Shown: one piece after another, positions 7,689 through 17,374 of the stretch
How the letters are laid out: every line of letters begins with the position of its first letter
How positions within the stretch are numbered: position 1 is the stretch's first letter
NCBI RefSeq assembly: GCF_024169515.1
Contig: NZ_JAMKCQ010000001.1
Location: 3,844,001 to 3,908,000 of the forward strand
DNA from: Erwinia aphidicola
GTDB lineage: Bacteria > Pseudomonadota > Gammaproteobacteria > Enterobacterales > Enterobacteriaceae
Direction of reading: 5' to 3'
Length of the DNA stretch: 64,000 nt
Translations under genes and position numbers: made by a program
The notes under the pieces: model-generated
The model's input: the letters and a program-made list of their open reading frames with translations, nothing else
The model's database searches: none
Told to the model about the DNA's origin: nothing

Positions 7689-9053
7689 TTAATCACACTG
7701 GACTTTTATCGCCAGCCCGCCGCGTGATGTTTCACGATATTTGGCATTCATGTCTTTGCCGGTCTCGTACATAGTTTCAATCACTTTATCCAGCGAGACG
7801 CGCGCTTCGCTGGTACGGCGCATCGCCATGCGCGCCGAGTTGATCGCTTTCACCGAAGCAATGGCATTACGCTCAATGCACGGCACCTGCACCTGACCTG
7901 CCACCGGGTCGCAGGTCAGTCCAAGGTTATGCTCCATACCGATTTCGGCAGCAACGCAGACCTGTTCCGGGCTGGCACCCAGTAGCTCGGCGAGACCCGC
8001 TGCGGCCATTGAGCAGGCGACGCCAACTTCGCCCTGGCAACCCACTTCAGCGCCAGAGATTGACGCATTCATTTTATACAGGATGCCGATAGCGCCGGAG
8101 GCCATAAAGTAGCGGATAAAGATGTCAGGGCTAACCGATTCGATAAAGCGATCGTAATACGCCAGCACCGCAGGCACGATGCCGCAGGCGCCGTTGGTTG
8201 GCGCTGTCACGACGCGGCCACCGGCAGCATTCTCTTCATTCACCGCCAGCGCGAACATGTTGACCCAGTCGATAACGTTCATCGGGTCGCTGGACAGCTT
8301 ATCGGAAGAGGTCAGCAGCCGGCGCAGCGCGGAAGCACGGCGCGGAACGCGCAGCGGGCCTGGCAGTACGCCTTCGGTATTCAGGCCGCGATCGATACAG
8401 TCACGCATGGTCTGCCAGATATCGGCAAAGTAACGCTCAATGTCGGCACGGCTGTGCACGGCCAGTTCGTTCTTCATGATCATGCCGGACAGGGAGAGGC
8501 CGGTCTGATGGCAGTGCTCCAGCATCTCTTTCGCGGAGTTGAACGGGTAGGGGACCGACACTTCGTTCAGCACGGTTTTACCGAAACTCTCTTCATCGAC
8601 AATAAAACCACCGCCGACGGAGTAGTAGGTTTTGCTGTAAATTTTCAGGTCGCCAGCAAAGGCGTGAATGCTCATGCCGTTCTCATGCAGCGACAGATTA
8701 TCACTGCGGAACACCATGCCGCCCTCACGCGGGAAGTCGACTTCGTGTGCGCCGTTAGCCAGCAGTAGGCGTTGGCGCTGCTCCACGTCGCGGATGAAGC
8801 CGGGAATAGCATCAATGTCGACCGTTTCAGGGGAAGCCCCGGATAGCCCCATAATGATGGCGATATCAGTGTGGTGCCCTTTGCCGGTCAGCGACAGGGA
8901 GCCATACACATCGACGGCGATGCGCGTCACGGAAGAGAGCTGGCGGTTATTTACCAGATCGTCGACAAACAGTTTGCCGGCTTTCATCGGGCCGACAGTA
9001 TGAGAACTGGACGGGCCAATGCCGATCTTAAACATGTCGAAAACGCTAATCAC
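7689..9053 (-). CDS. sdaA: L-serine dehydratase SdaA (4Fe-4S)
   Basis: Deaminates L-serine to pyruvate and ammonia. Started at the GTG of 9053 (ISVFDMFK) it has 454 aa, the same as E. coli SdaA, and AGGAG stands 8 nt upstream. The frame is open 20 more codons without a ribosome site. The N-terminal domain has GIGPSSSHTVGPM. The catalytic domain has the iron-sulfur cysteines in CQGEVGVACSM and in CDPVAGQVQVPC. It is a single-gene unit with a strong terminator. nudL lies upstream on the same strand, as in E. coli. In E. coli the gene answers to Lrp and leucine; no clear Lrp site could be read here. Confidence 0.97.
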   Translation of the reverse strand: MISVFDMFKIGIGPSSSHTVGPMKAGKLFVDDLVNNRQLSSVTRIAVDVYGSLSLTGKGHHTDIAIIMGLSGASPETVDIDAIPGFIRDVEQRQRLLLANGAHEVDFPREGGMVFRSDNLSLHENGMSIHAFAGDLKIYSKTYYSVGGGFIVDEESFGKTVLNEVSVPYPFNSAKEMLEHCHQTGLSLSGMIMKNELAVHSRADIERYFADIWQTMRDCIDRGLNTEGVLPGPLRVPRRASALRRLLTSSDKLSSDPMNVIDWVNMFALAVNEENAAGGRVVTAPTNGACGIVPAVLAYYDRFIESVSPDIFIRYFMASGAIGILYKMNASISGAEVGCQGEVGVACSMAAAGLAELLGASPEQVCVAAEIGMEHNLGLTCDPVAGQVQVPCIERNAIASVKAINSARMAMRRTSEARVSLDKVIETMYETGKDMNAKYRETSRGGLAIKVQCD

Positions 9054-9240
9054 GTTACACGCTCCTGTCAGGATTATTGCTCGCGGTGGGCATTGCTCAC
9101 GGTGGTTGCCCACGAATGGCGAGAAATATAAATGAAAAACTGCCGAATTGCAGTGATTTGGATCGCCACGCTGCGATTTTCTGGTGATAAATAATGTGAA
9201 GGTGGTTTTATCTGCAACTAATGGCTGGATTTTAACCGAT

Positions 9241-9819
9241 TCAGGCCGGTTTAGCTACCTGAAGGCTAAGCTGACGAATAATCCCGGCGGTCATTCCCCA
9301 GATAAAGTAGTCATCAAACCACGATAGCCAGACGCGGTGTGACTGCCCGCCACGGTGCACATCCAGCGCGGAGTAGCGGCTCAGACGCAGCGCTTCTTCC
9401 AGCGGCATCTCAAACACCGATTCCACTTCGCCCTCGTTGGCCTGCCACTCCAGACCCGGCGGCAGCAGGCCGACGACCGGCGTAACCTGGAACCCGGTGC
9501 TGCTGGTGACCGCAGGCAGAATGCCGACCACGCTGACCGCCGCCGGCGGGATCGCGACCTCTTCAGCGGCTTCACGCAGGGCGGTGGCCACCAGGGAGGC
9601 ATCGCTGCTGTCCATCGTGCCGCCGGGAAACGCCACCTGCCCGGCATGTTTACGCAGCGTGGCGGCACGGCGGGTCAGCAGTAAGGTTGGGCTGGCATGA
9701 GCGACGATCGGCACCAGCACGGCGGCCTGCCGACGCGGTAAATTCTGCTGCCCGGCAGCGGGCGGTTGCAGAATAAAACGCGCCAGAAAGCGCTCCAGCA
9801 CCGGGTTGTCATGCGTCAT
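9241..9819 (-). CDS. nudL: Nudix CoA pyrophosphatase NudL
   Basis: A 192-aa Nudix hydrolase, the E. coli NudL (YeaB) length. Members split coenzyme A and its derivatives into 3',5'-ADP and phosphopantetheine. The Nudix box is seen around residues 63-98 ([10 protein letters not shown] then [12 protein letters not shown], the usual REAxEE with one spacing change typical of this subfamily). The UPF0035 signature [10 protein letters not shown] is intact. It overlaps the pabB stop by 11 nt and is therefore probably co-transcribed and translationally coupled with pabB. The ribosome site is distant (GGAG about 10 nt upstream), which fits coupling. Confidence 0.94.
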   Translation of the reverse strand: MTHDNPVLERFLARFILQPPAAGQQNLPRRQAAVLVPIVAHASPTLLLTRRAATLRKHAGQVAFPGGTMDSSDASLVATALREAAEEVAIPPAAVSVVGILPAVTSSTGFQVTPVVGLLPPGLEWQANEGEVESVFEMPLEEALRLSRYSALDVHRGGQSHRVWLSWFDDYFIWGMTAGIIRQLSLQVAKPA

Positions 9820-11176
9820 CAGTCAGCTGCTCCAGGCAGGGTAAAATGCGGTTCACTTTATCGAAGGTTTCCTGATATTCCGCCGCTTCTTCGCTGTCGG
9901 CAACAATCCCGCCTCCGGCAGCACAGTAGAGGGTGCCGCGTTCGGCAATCAGCGTGCGGATGGTAATGCTGGTGTCCATGCGCCCGCAAACGCTGAGATA
10001 GCCGATACTGCCGCACCAGGCATTGCGCCGCTGTGGCTCCAGCTCTTCAATAATTTCCATCGCCCGCACTTTTGGCGCACCGGTAATCGACCCGCCCGGG
10101 AAGCAGGCGCGCAGCAGATCGCAGGCGGAAAGCGCAGGCTTTAGCTCGGCAGTGATAGTGCTGACCAGATGATGCACCGCCGGGAATGGCTCAACCACGA
10201 ACAGCTCGGGCACTTTGACGCTGCCCGGGGTGGCAACGCGCCCGATATCGTTACGCAGCAGGTCGACGATCATCAGATTCTCGCTGCGATCCTTTGGCGA
10301 CTGCGCCAGCTTCTCTCCCTGCAGGCGGTCGGCCACGGGATCGGCCAGGCGCGGCAGCGTGCCTTTAATCGGGCGCGTTTCAATCTGCTGACGCTGCAGC
10401 TTGATAAACCTTTCTGGCGACTGGCTGAGGATTGCGCTGTCCGGCAGGCGCAGAAAAGCGCTGAACGGTGCGCGGTTGGCGGCACACAGCTGGCGGAATG
10501 CCTGCCATTCATCGCCCGCGTAGCTGGCGTTGAAGCGTTGGGCGAGATTTACCTGATAGCAGTCGCCGGAGAGCAGCCACTGCTGCACTTGACGGAACTT
10601 GTCACCGTATTCTTGACGCGACATATTCGCCTGCCAGCTGCTGGTCAGGCGGAAGGCGGGCTGAGCTGCCGCCTGCTGATCGTCCAGCCAGTCCAGCCGC
10701 GCCTGCACGTCGCCATGAACCACCAGCGTCAGTTTTTGCTGGTGGTGATCGGCAATCAGCGCCCAGTCGTAAATGCCTACCGCCATATCCGGCGTGGTCA
10801 GCTGCTGCTGTGCTGTAGCGGGCAGTTTTTCAAAGCGCCGGCCGAGGTCGTAGCCAAACAGGCCAAGCGCACCGCCCTGAAACGGCAGGCTGTCATGATG
10901 CTCAGCACGCAGGCCGCAGTTTTCCAGCTGCTGCTGCAGCAGCGCGAGTGGGTCATCCTCACTGACTATCGTCCCGGCTGCATGCTCGATTACCGTCTCT
11001 GCGCCGCGCGTGGTGAGAGTGATACACGGCTGAGCCACCAGGATATCAAAGCGGTTATCGCTGTGGTCGGCAAAGCCGGAGTGCAGCAGCATTGCCCATG
11101 GCTGATGGGAAAGGGTGGCAAACCGATCGGCCAGCGCATCTGGCGTATACTTCAGAGGATGATAGACAGGCGACAT
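9809..11176 (-). CDS. pabB: Aminodeoxychorismate synthase component I
   Basis: Converts chorismate plus ammonia (supplied by PabA) to 4-amino-4-deoxychorismate in folate synthesis. The 455-aa length is close to E. coli PabB (453). Visible are the N-terminal domain shared with TrpE and the chorismate-binding domain: RPIKGTLPR with the Lys typical of Pab[16 protein letters not shown], and [23 protein letters not shown] near the C-terminus. It is divergent from yoaH and overlaps nudL downstream. The ribosome site is only AAGAA. The gene covers most of a long antisense frame on the plus strand that is not a gene. Confidence 0.96.
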   Translation of the reverse strand: MSPVYHPLKYTPDALADRFATLSHQPWAMLLHSGFADHSDNRFDILVAQPCITLTTRGAETVIEHAAGTIVSEDDPLALLQQQLENCGLRAEHHDSLPFQGGALGLFGYDLGRRFEKLPATAQQQLTTPDMAVGIYDWALIADHHQQKLTLVVHGDVQARLDWLDDQQAAAQPAFRLTSSWQANMSRQEYGDKFRQVQQWLLSGDCYQVNLAQRFNASYAGDEWQAFRQLCAANRAPFSAFLRLPDSAILSQSPERFIKLQRQQIETRPIKGTLPRLADPVADRLQGEKLAQSPKDRSENLMIVDLLRNDIGRVATPGSVKVPELFVVEPFPAVHHLVSTITAELKPALSACDLLRACFPGGSITGAPKVRAMEIIEELEPQRRNAWCGSIGYLSVCGRMDTSITIRTLIAERGTLYCAAGGGIVADSEEAAEYQETFDKVNRILPCLEQLTDDA

Positions 11177-11290
11177 GGTTCTTCAGCAGATAAAGGTACA
11201 CAGGTGCGCAAGCCTGACATATTTTTAAGCCGCTGGCATCTCTTTGTCGCCCGTGGAATAATCCCGCAGCAAATCCACCCAGGAGTCACT

Positions 11291-11518
11291 ATGTTTACAG
11301 GATTACCCGCGCTGTCGTACGAAGAGCAGCAACAGGCCGTAGAACGCATTCAGGAACTGATGGCAAATGGCATGAGCAGTGGCGAGGCCATTGGCATGGT
11401 GGCGGCTGAAATTCGTGAGAATCACACGGGCGGACATGTCCCGGTAATGTTTGACGAAGATGAAGAAGACTACATGGGCGATAACAACCACGACGAAGAA
11501 GAAGACGAAGAAGAGTAA
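11291..11518 (+). CDS. yoaH: YoaH family protein (UPF0181) with extended acidic tail
   Basis: A small protein of unknown function, 75 aa. Residues 1-45 ([27 protein letters not shown]) match the UPF0181 family. E. coli YoaH is about 59 aa; here the C-terminus is longer and strongly acidic ([10 protein letters not shown] then runs of Glu/Asp to the end). AGGAGTCACT stands before the ATG at 11291. The frame is open far upstream, but that part is antisense to pabB and lacks a start with a ribosome site. It is divergent from pabB and convergent with yoaB. Confidence 0.88.
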   Translation: MFTGLPALSYEEQQQAVERIQELMANGMSSGEAIGMVAAEIRENHTGGHVPVMFDEDEEDYMGDNNHDEEEDEEE

Positions 11519-11526
11519 GTGGTTTA

Positions 11527-11549
11527 CCCCTGCCCGCTGCTAGCAGGGG
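11527..11549. terminator. Hairpin between yoaH and yoaB
   Basis: CCCCTGC and GCAGGGG pair over a 9-nt loop; the inner CTGCTAGCAG is itself palindromic. The stem sits 8 nt after the yoaH stop and 8 nt after the yoaB stop on the other strand. No T-run is present, so its terminator role is tentative. Confidence 0.5.
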
Positions 11550-11556
11550 AAAGAGG

Positions 11557-11901
11557 TTACTTCGCGGCAACCACTTTAATTTCGACCAGATATTTCGGGT
11601 TCATCAAATTGGCCTGTACGGTGCAGCGCACGGGCGCATTACCCGGCGAGACCCAGGCATCCCACGCGCGATTCATCGCGGCAAAATCTTCTTTGTGCAC
11701 CAGAAAAATGGTGGCATCCAGAATCTTACTTTTATCTGAGCCGACGCGCGTCAGCAGCTTATCAATTACCGCGAGGGCGTTGGCGGTCTGCGCTTCGGCA
11801 TCCTCATCCAGATTCTCCGGCACGCTGGTGTAATACACCGTGTCGTTATGGATCACGGCTTCCGACATGCGGTGCTCTGGGTCAATACGTTCGATGGTCA
11901 T
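11557..11901 (-). CDS. yoaB: RidA family protein YoaB
   Basis: A 114-aa Rid/YjgF family member, the same length as E. coli YoaB. RidA proteins remove reactive enamine/imine intermediates; this subfamily's substrate is not established. The family Arg in APVRCTVQA and the final LVEIKVVA are present. The second ATG (11901) is chosen because AAGGA is 6 nt from it and directly abuts the first ATG (11907). It is divergent from the helicase gene yoaA over a 135-bp gap and is probably expressed alone. Confidence 0.92.
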   Translation of the reverse strand: MTIERIDPEHRMSEAVIHNDTVYYTSVPENLDEDAEAQTANALAVIDKLLTRVGSDKSKILDATIFLVHKEDFAAMNRAWDAWVSPGNAPVRCTVQANLMNPKYLVEIKVVAAK

Positions 11902-12036
11902 GTGCATTCCTTTATTACTGATACTTTTAAAAGCAGACAGACTGGCACAGATTCAGGCGGCTTGTCACCTTAAGGGTGGCTCAGACCGGTGGATACTGAC
12001 ATAATTACAGGTGTTTTTTTCCGGCAGTGAGGATGT

Positions 12037-13971
12037 GTGGCAGACGATTTTGCAGCAGACGGCGCCCTGGCGCAGGCTATACCCGGCTTCAGGCCGCGTG
12101 AACCACAGCGGGAGATGGCCGCCGCCGTGGCCCGGGCGATTGAGGGCAAGAGCGAACTGGTGGTCGAGGCCGGTACCGGCACCGGTAAAACCTATGCCTA
12201 TCTTGCCCCGGCACTGCGCTCCGGGAAGAAAGTGATCGTCTCGACCGGTTCAAAAGCCCTGCAGGACCAGCTTTACAGCCGCGACCTGCCGACGGTCGCC
12301 AAAGCGCTGAAGTTCAAAGGCAGCGTGGCCCTGCTGAAGGGGCGCTCCAACTATCTGTGTCTGGAACGCATGGAACAGCAGTCGATGGCCGGTGGTGAAC
12401 TGGCGGTGCAGGCGATGAGCGATCTCGTTCACCTGCGCGGCTGGTCAAACGAAACCGTCGATGGCGATATCAGCACCTGCGGTGGCGTGGCGGAAGACAG
12501 CACTATCTGGCCGCTGGTCACCAGTACCAACGATAACTGCCTTGGCAGCGACTGCCCGCAGTATAAAGATTGCTTCGTGGTTAAAGCCCGCCGTAAAGCG
12601 ATGGATGCCGATGTGGTGGTGGTCAACCATCATCTGTTTCTCGCCGATATGGTGGTGAAAGAGGGGGGCTTTGCGGAGCTGATCCCGGATGCTGACGTGA
12701 TGATCTTCGACGAAGCGCATCAGGTGCCGGATATCGCCAGTCAGTACTTTGGTCAGCAGCTCTCCAGCCGCCAGCTGCTTGACCTGGCGAAAGACATCAA
12801 TATTGCCTACCGTACCGAGATCCGTGACGTCCAGCAGCTGCAAAAATCCGCCGACAGGCTGGCGCAGTGCGCCCAGGATTTCCGCATCGCGCTGGGCGAC
12901 CCCGGTTTTCGCGGCAACCTGCGCGATTTACTGAGCAATCAGCAGATTCAGCGCGCGCTGCTGCTGCTCGATGACGCGCTGGAACTCTGTTACGACGTGG
13001 CGAAGCTCTCGCTGGGGCGCTCTGCACTGCTGGATGCCGCCTTTGAGCGCGCCGCGCTCTACCGCGGGCGTTTAAAGCGCCTGAAAGATGTTTCGCAGCC
13101 GGGATTCAGCTACTGGTATGAGTGCAACTCGCGCCACTTTGTGCTGGCGCTGACGCCGCTCTCGGTGTCCGATCGCTTCCGCGAAGTGATGGATGAGCGT
13201 CCGGCCAGCTGGATCTTTACCTCGGCAACGCTGGCGGTGAATGAGCAGATGACCCACTTTGTCGACCGCCTAGGCGTCGGCCAGGCAGAGACGCTGATCC
13301 TCAACAGTCCGTTTGATTTCGCCAGCCAGGCGCTGCTGTGCGTGCCGCGTAATCTGCCCTCACCAAATCAACCCGGCGGGACGCGCCAGCTGGCACGCAT
13401 GCTGCGCCCACTGATTGAAGCCAACAACGGGCGCTGCTTCTTCCTGTGTACCTCGCACAAGGTGATGCGCGAGCTGGCGGAAGAGTTTCGCGCCATGCTG
13501 ACCTTACCCGTGCTGCTGCAGGGCGAAACCAGCAAAGGCCAGCTGCTTAAGCAGTTTGTCGCGGCGGGTAATGCCCTGCTGGTGGCAACCAGCAGCTTCT
13601 GGGAAGGGGTGGATGTGCGCGGTGATGCCCTGTCGCTGGTGATTATCGACAAGCTGCCGTTTACCTCGCCGGACGATCCGCTGCTAAAAGCGCGTATGGA
13701 AGACTGCAAGGTGCGCGGCGGCGATCCGTTTGATGAAGTGCAGCTGCCGGATGCGGTGATCACCCTTAAACAGGGGGTTGGCCGTCTGATCCGCGATGTT
13801 GACGATCGCGGCGTGCTGGTTATTTGTGATAACCGCCTGGTGATGCGCCCCTACGGCGCGGTTTTCGTTAACAGTTTGCCGCCGACGCCGCGTACCCGAG
13901 ATTTAGACAAGGCCGTGGCGTTTCTTAAGCCAGCGACAAGCAGTAATGGATCCGGCGGCAGTATGCTATGA
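12037..13971 (+). CDS. yoaA: ATP-dependent DNA helicase YoaA (XPD/DinG family)
   Basis: A superfamily 2 iron-sulfur helicase, 644 aa. In E. coli YoaA works with the polymerase clamp-loader subunit HolC (chi) in replication-damage repair. Motifs in order: Walker [10 protein letters not shown] (about 48-56), four cysteines of the Fe-S domain (near LKGRSNYLC through [12 protein letters not shown], about 105-175), the DEAH box in VMIFDEAHQ (about 225), and the C-terminal motif [11 protein letters not shown]. It starts with GTG at 12037, preceded by GAGG. tsaB follows after 35 nt on the same strand. No proper LexA box was found in the upstream gap. Confidence 0.95.
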   Translation: MADDFAADGALAQAIPGFRPREPQREMAAAVARAIEGKSELVVEAGTGTGKTYAYLAPALRSGKKVIVSTGSKALQDQLYSRDLPTVAKALKFKGSVALLKGRSNYLCLERMEQQSMAGGELAVQAMSDLVHLRGWSNETVDGDISTCGGVAEDSTIWPLVTSTNDNCLGSDCPQYKDCFVVKARRKAMDADVVVVNHHLFLADMVVKEGGFAELIPDADVMIFDEAHQVPDIASQYFGQQLSSRQLLDLAKDINIAYRTEIRDVQQLQKSADRLAQCAQDFRIALGDPGFRGNLRDLLSNQQIQRALLLLDDALELCYDVAKLSLGRSALLDAAFERAALYRGRLKRLKDVSQPGFSYWYECNSRHFVLALTPLSVSDRFREVMDERPASWIFTSATLAVNEQMTHFVDRLGVGQAETLILNSPFDFASQALLCVPRNLPSPNQPGGTRQLARMLRPLIEANNGRCFFLCTSHKVMRELAEEFRAMLTLPVLLQGETSKGQLLKQFVAAGNALLVATSSFWEGVDVRGDALSLVIIDKLPFTSPDDPLLKARMEDCKVRGGDPFDEVQLPDAVITLKQGVGRLIRDVDDRGVLVICDNRLVMRPYGAVFVNSLPPTPRTRDLDKAVAFLKPATSSNGSGGSML

Positions 13972-14006
13972 TGCGCGCCGAAAATTTTTCTCCCCCTGAG
14001 GTTGTG

Positions 14007-14708
14007 ATGTCCACGCGAATTTTAGCTATTGATACGGCGACAGAAGCCTGTTCGGTTGCGTTGCTGAACCACGGTCAGACGTTAGCCCATTTTGAACTCT
14101 GCGCGCGTGAACATACGCAACGCATTCTGCCGCTGGTGCAGCAGATCCTGCGCGAGAGCGGGGTGGCATTAAGCGAACTGGATGCGCTGGCATTCGGGCG
14201 TGGCCCCGGCAGCTTTACGGGCGTGCGCATTGGCATTGGCATCGCTCAGGGATTATCGCTGGGTGCCAGCCTGCCGCTGATTGGCGTTTCCACCTTGCAA
14301 ACCATGGCGCAGAGCGCATGGCGTCTGCATGGGGCTTCCCGCGTGCTGGCCGCGATTGATGCACGCATGGGCGAAGTTTACTGGGCAGAATATCAGCGCG
14401 ATGAGCAGGGCGTCTGGCACGGTGAGCAGAGCGAAGCGGTGCTGAAACCGGAAGCCGCCGCGGCACGTATGGCAAAGCTGAGTGGTGAATGGGCCTGCGT
14501 GGGTACCGGCTGGCAGGCCTGGCCGCAGCTGGCAGAAAACAGCCCGCTGAGCTTAACCGTTACTGATGTGACGCTACCGCGCGCAGAAGATATGTTGCCG
14601 CTGGCCGGGCAGGCGCTGGCCGCCGGGCAGACCGTGGCCCCGGAACACGCAGAGCCGACTTACCTGCGTAATGAAGTGGCGTGGAAAAAATTACCGGGTC
14701 GCGAGTAG
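14007..14708 (+). CDS. tsaB: tRNA threonylcarbamoyladenosine biosynthesis protein TsaB
   Basis: A non-catalytic partner of TsaD in making t6A37 on ANN-decoding tRNAs. It is 233 aa from the ATG at 14007 ([15 protein letters not shown]), with GAGG 5 nt before it. The frame is open 13 codons upstream into the end of yoaA, but the conserved beginning and the ribosome site favour 14007. Family stretches visible are [26 protein letters not shown] and ARMGEVYWA. It lies between yoaA and yeaY as in E. coli. The gene is essential in E. coli. Confidence 0.96.
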   Translation: MSTRILAIDTATEACSVALLNHGQTLAHFELCAREHTQRILPLVQQILRESGVALSELDALAFGRGPGSFTGVRIGIGIAQGLSLGASLPLIGVSTLQTMAQSAWRLHGASRVLAAIDARMGEVYWAEYQRDEQGVWHGEQSEAVLKPEAAAARMAKLSGEWACVGTGWQAWPQLAENSPLSLTVTDVTLPRAEDMLPLAGQALAAGQTVAPEHAEPTYLRNEVAWKKLPGRE

Positions 14709-14767
14709 CCGTCGGCAACTATTTAAATGGGATGCAGTCGAAGTAGCATAAACCAGGGAGAATCTTA

Positions 14768-15364
14768 ATGCGTAAACCGAGTATCTGGCAGTTAAGTGGT
14801 TTGTTATTGGTGTCGCTGTTGCTCAGCGGCTGTGTCACCGTGCCGGATTCAGTTAAAGGCTCCTCGCCCACGCCCCAGCAGGATCTGGTGCGGGTGTTAA
14901 GTGCGCCAGAACTGTTTGTTGGTCAGGAGTCGCGCTTTGGCGGGAAAGTCATCAAAGTCGACAACCGCAATGGTATGACGCGGCTGGAGATTGCCGCCAT
15001 GCGCCTTGATGACGGGGCGCGCCCAATTCTTGGCAGCGCCTCTATTGGCCGTATCTTTGCTGACGTGAACGGTTTCCTCGATCCGGTGGATTTCAATAAC
15101 CAGATGGTCACCGTGGTCGGGCCGATCAAGGGCACTGAGAAAGGCAAGATTGGCGAGGCGCAGTATAGCTTCGTGGTGGTGAGTGTGACCGGCTATCAGC
15201 GCTGGCATATGAGCCAGCAGATCGTTACGCCGCCGCAGCCTATCGACCCGTGGATCTGGTATGGCCCCGGCAACGGCCGCCATCGCGGAGGTTACTGGGG
15301 CCCGGCCCCGTGGGGTTACTACAACACCGGCCCGGCGCAGGTGCAGACCATTCTCACCGAGTAG
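14768..15364 (+). CDS. yeaY: Slp family outer-membrane lipoprotein YeaY
   Basis: A 198-aa lipoprotein. A short signal peptide ends in LLSGC, so Cys22 would be lipidated; the following Val-Thr gives no inner-membrane retention signal, so outer-membrane sorting is expected. The Slp-type core includes [13 protein letters not shown] and the tryptophan/glycine-rich tail [14 protein letters not shown], which is aromatic and low-complexity. Function is unknown; E. coli slp is induced in stationary phase and yeaY is described as sigma-E dependent. CAGGGAG precedes the ATG, and a strong terminator follows. Confidence 0.92.
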   Translation: MRKPSIWQLSGLLLVSLLLSGCVTVPDSVKGSSPTPQQDLVRVLSAPELFVGQESRFGGKVIKVDNRNGMTRLEIAAMRLDDGARPILGSASIGRIFADVNGFLDPVDFNNQMVTVVGPIKGTEKGKIGEAQYSFVVVSVTGYQRWHMSQQIVTPPQPIDPWIWYGPGNGRHRGGYWGPAPWGYYNTGPAQVQTILTE

Positions 15365-15387
15365 CCACAGCGCGTAAACATTGACGA

Positions 15388-15426
15388 CGGCATATCTGCC
15401 AGCCGCTGGCGATATGCCGTTTTTTA
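15388..15426 (+). terminator. Rho-independent terminator of yeaY
   Basis: A long stem: CGGCATATC pairs with GATATGCCG and the inner GCCAGC with GCTGGC. It is followed by T7 and lies 23 nt past the yeaY stop. Confidence 0.93.
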
Positions 15427-15492
15427 TTGATTCTCTCCGGATGAGAGAAATTTAGTGATGGGCTTCGCAACCTCAAAACAGAGACCTGAGCA

Positions 15493-15509
15493 AACTGGTA
15501 CGCTGAGTT
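15493..15509 (+). promoter_or_regulatory. Candidate FadR operator upstream of fadD
   Basis: AACTGGTACGCTGAGTT keeps the left half site of FadR operators (CTGGTAC) and a partly matching right half. It lies about 75 bp before the fadD start. FadR represses fadD in E. coli, and fadR itself is in this window. Match by eye only. Confidence 0.55.
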
Positions 15510-15580
15510 AAAATAATGTTAACAGATGCCGATCGGTCGAGGCTGCGATGACAACAAATAATAATTTTCGAGGTGATTCC

Positions 15581-17266
15581 TTGCATAAGGTTTGGCTAAA
15601 CCGCTACCCCGCTGATGTACCTGCTGATATTAACCCCGATCGCTACCGGTCGCTGATCGAACTGTTTGAGCACGCGGCGCTGCGTTACGCTGAGCAAACG
15701 GCATTTATCAATATGGGGCAGAGCATGTCCTTCCGTCAGCTGGATGCGCGCAGCCGCGCATTTGCCGCCTATCTGCAACAGGGGTTGGGGCTGAAAAAGG
15801 GCGACCGCGTAGCGCTGATGATGCCAAACCTGCTGCAGTACCCGATTGCCCTGTTCGGCATCCTGCGTGCCGGCATGATTGTGGTGAACGTTAACCCGCT
15901 GTATACCCCACGAGAGCTGGAACATCAGCTGAATGACAGCGGTGCCAGTGCGATTGTGATTGTCTCCAACTTTGCCCACACGCTGGAAAAAGTGGTGGCG
16001 AAAACCCAGGTTAAGCACGTGATCCTGACGCGCCTTGGCGACCAGCTCTCCCCGGCCAAGGGTACGCTGGTCAATTTCGTCGTCAAATACATCAAAAAAA
16101 TGGTGCCGAAATATTATCTCCCCGGAGCGATTTCGTTCCGTCAGGCGCTGCACAGCGGGGCACAGCTGGAGTATGTTAAGCCGGAGATTATCAATGACGA
16201 TCTCGCTTTCCTGCAATATACCGGCGGCACTACCGGTGTCGCTAAGGGCGCCATGCTGACGCACCGCAACATGCAGGCTAACCTTGAGCAGACCAAAGCG
16301 ACTTATGGCTCGTTGCTTAAGGCGGGTGAACATACCGTGGTCACCGCGCTACCGCTGTACCATATTTTCGCGCTGACGGTGAACTGCCTGCTGTTTATCG
16401 AGCTGGGCGGCGCTAACCTGCTGATCACCAACCCACGTGATATTCCGGGCCTGGTAAAAGAGCTAGCGAAATATCCCTTTACCGCGATCACCGGCGTTAA
16501 CACGCTATTTAACGCGTTGCTTAACGATGCCGCGTTCAACCAGCTCGATTTCTCAACGCTGAGTTTATCCGCCGGTGGCGGCATGGCGGTGCAGAAGGCG
16601 GTGGCCGAGCGCTGGGAGAAGCTGACCGGCCATTATCTGCTGGAAGGTTACGGCCTGACAGAATGCTCCCCGCTGGTGTCGGTCAACCCGTATGACATTA
16701 CCTGCCATAACGGCAGCATTGGTTTACCGGTGCCCTCTACCGATATCATGCTGGTGGACGAAGCCGGGAATGAAGTGCCGGAAGGTGAACCGGGCGAACT
16801 CTGTATTAAAGGCCCGCAGGTGATGCTGGGATACTGGCAGCGCCCTGATGCAACCGATGAAGTTTTAAAAAATGGATGGCTTCGCAGCGGTGATATTGTT
16901 ACCGTTGACCACGAAGGTTTCCTGCGTATTGTCGATCGTAAAAAAGATATGATTCTGGTTTCCGGTTTCAACGTTTATCCTAATGAGATCGAGGATGTGC
17001 TGATGCTGCACCCAAAAGTGCGCGAAGCAGCCGCCATTGGCGTGCCGAATGATGTCGCGGGTGAGATGGTGAAAATCTGCGTGGTGAAGAAGGATCCGTC
17101 ACTGACGAAAGATGAACTGCTGGCTCACTGCAAGAAGCATCTGACAGGATATAAAATTCCTAAAATTGTTGAGTTCCGTGATGAGCTGCCGAAGACCAAC
17201 GTCGGCAAAATACTGCGTCGCGAACTGCGCGAGGAAGCCATCAAGACGGCCCAGCCCACAGGCTGA
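15581..17266 (+). CDS. fadD: Long-chain fatty-acid--CoA ligase FadD
   Basis: Activates imported long-chain fatty acids to acyl-CoA at the inner membrane, coupling uptake (FadL) to beta-oxidation. Started at TTG 15581 ([13 protein letters not shown]) it has 561 aa, the E. coli FadD length; E. coli fadD also starts with TTG, and AGGTGA stands 4 nt upstream. An ATG 11 codons earlier (15548) is an alternative without a ribosome site. The AMP-binding P-loop is [11 protein letters not shown] (about residue 213). Also seen are [10 protein letters not shown] and the C-terminal FACS motif [10 protein letters not shown] with [22 protein letters not shown] FadR-like box is upstream and a terminator follows. 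Confidence 0.97.
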   Translation: MHKVWLNRYPADVPADINPDRYRSLIELFEHAALRYAEQTAFINMGQSMSFRQLDARSRAFAAYLQQGLGLKKGDRVALMMPNLLQYPIALFGILRAGMIVVNVNPLYTPRELEHQLNDSGASAIVIVSNFAHTLEKVVAKTQVKHVILTRLGDQLSPAKGTLVNFVVKYIKKMVPKYYLPGAISFRQALHSGAQLEYVKPEIINDDLAFLQYTGGTTGVAKGAMLTHRNMQANLEQTKATYGSLLKAGEHTVVTALPLYHIFALTVNCLLFIELGGANLLITNPRDIPGLVKELAKYPFTAITGVNTLFNALLNDAAFNQLDFSTLSLSAGGGMAVQKAVAERWEKLTGHYLLEGYGLTECSPLVSVNPYDITCHNGSIGLPVPSTDIMLVDEAGNEVPEGEPGELCIKGPQVMLGYWQRPDATDEVLKNGWLRSGDIVTVDHEGFLRIVDRKKDMILVSGFNVYPNEIEDVLMLHPKVREAAAIGVPNDVAGEMVKICVVKKDPSLTKDELLAHCKKHLTGYKIPKIVEFRDELPKTNVGKILRRELREEAIKTAQPTG

Positions 17267-17294
17267 TCGCCAATGGCTTTTCCTGCTAACGTAC

Positions 17295-17319
17295 AATGCC
17301 GGGTTGCCCGGCATTTTTA
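17295..17319 (+). terminator. Rho-independent terminator of fadD
   Basis: AATGCCGGG/CCCGGCATT 9-bp stem with a TTG loop and a short T-run, 28 nt past the fadD stop and before rnd. Confidence 0.88.
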
Positions 17320-17374
17320 TTGTTAACGCCAGCTGACTACAGGGCAATGGCCCCTGTGGCGAGAGAATACAAAT

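Noticed and set aside
10169..11290. Long plus-strand ORF (374 codons upstream of yoaH)
   Set aside because: It is antisense to pabB, has no family similarity, and is in frame with yoaH only by chance; the yoaH start with AGGAG is at 11291.
12000..12015. LexA box before yoaA (CTGACATAATTACAG)
   Set aside because: The spacing between CTG and CAG is one base short of the LexA consensus and the core bases do not fit.
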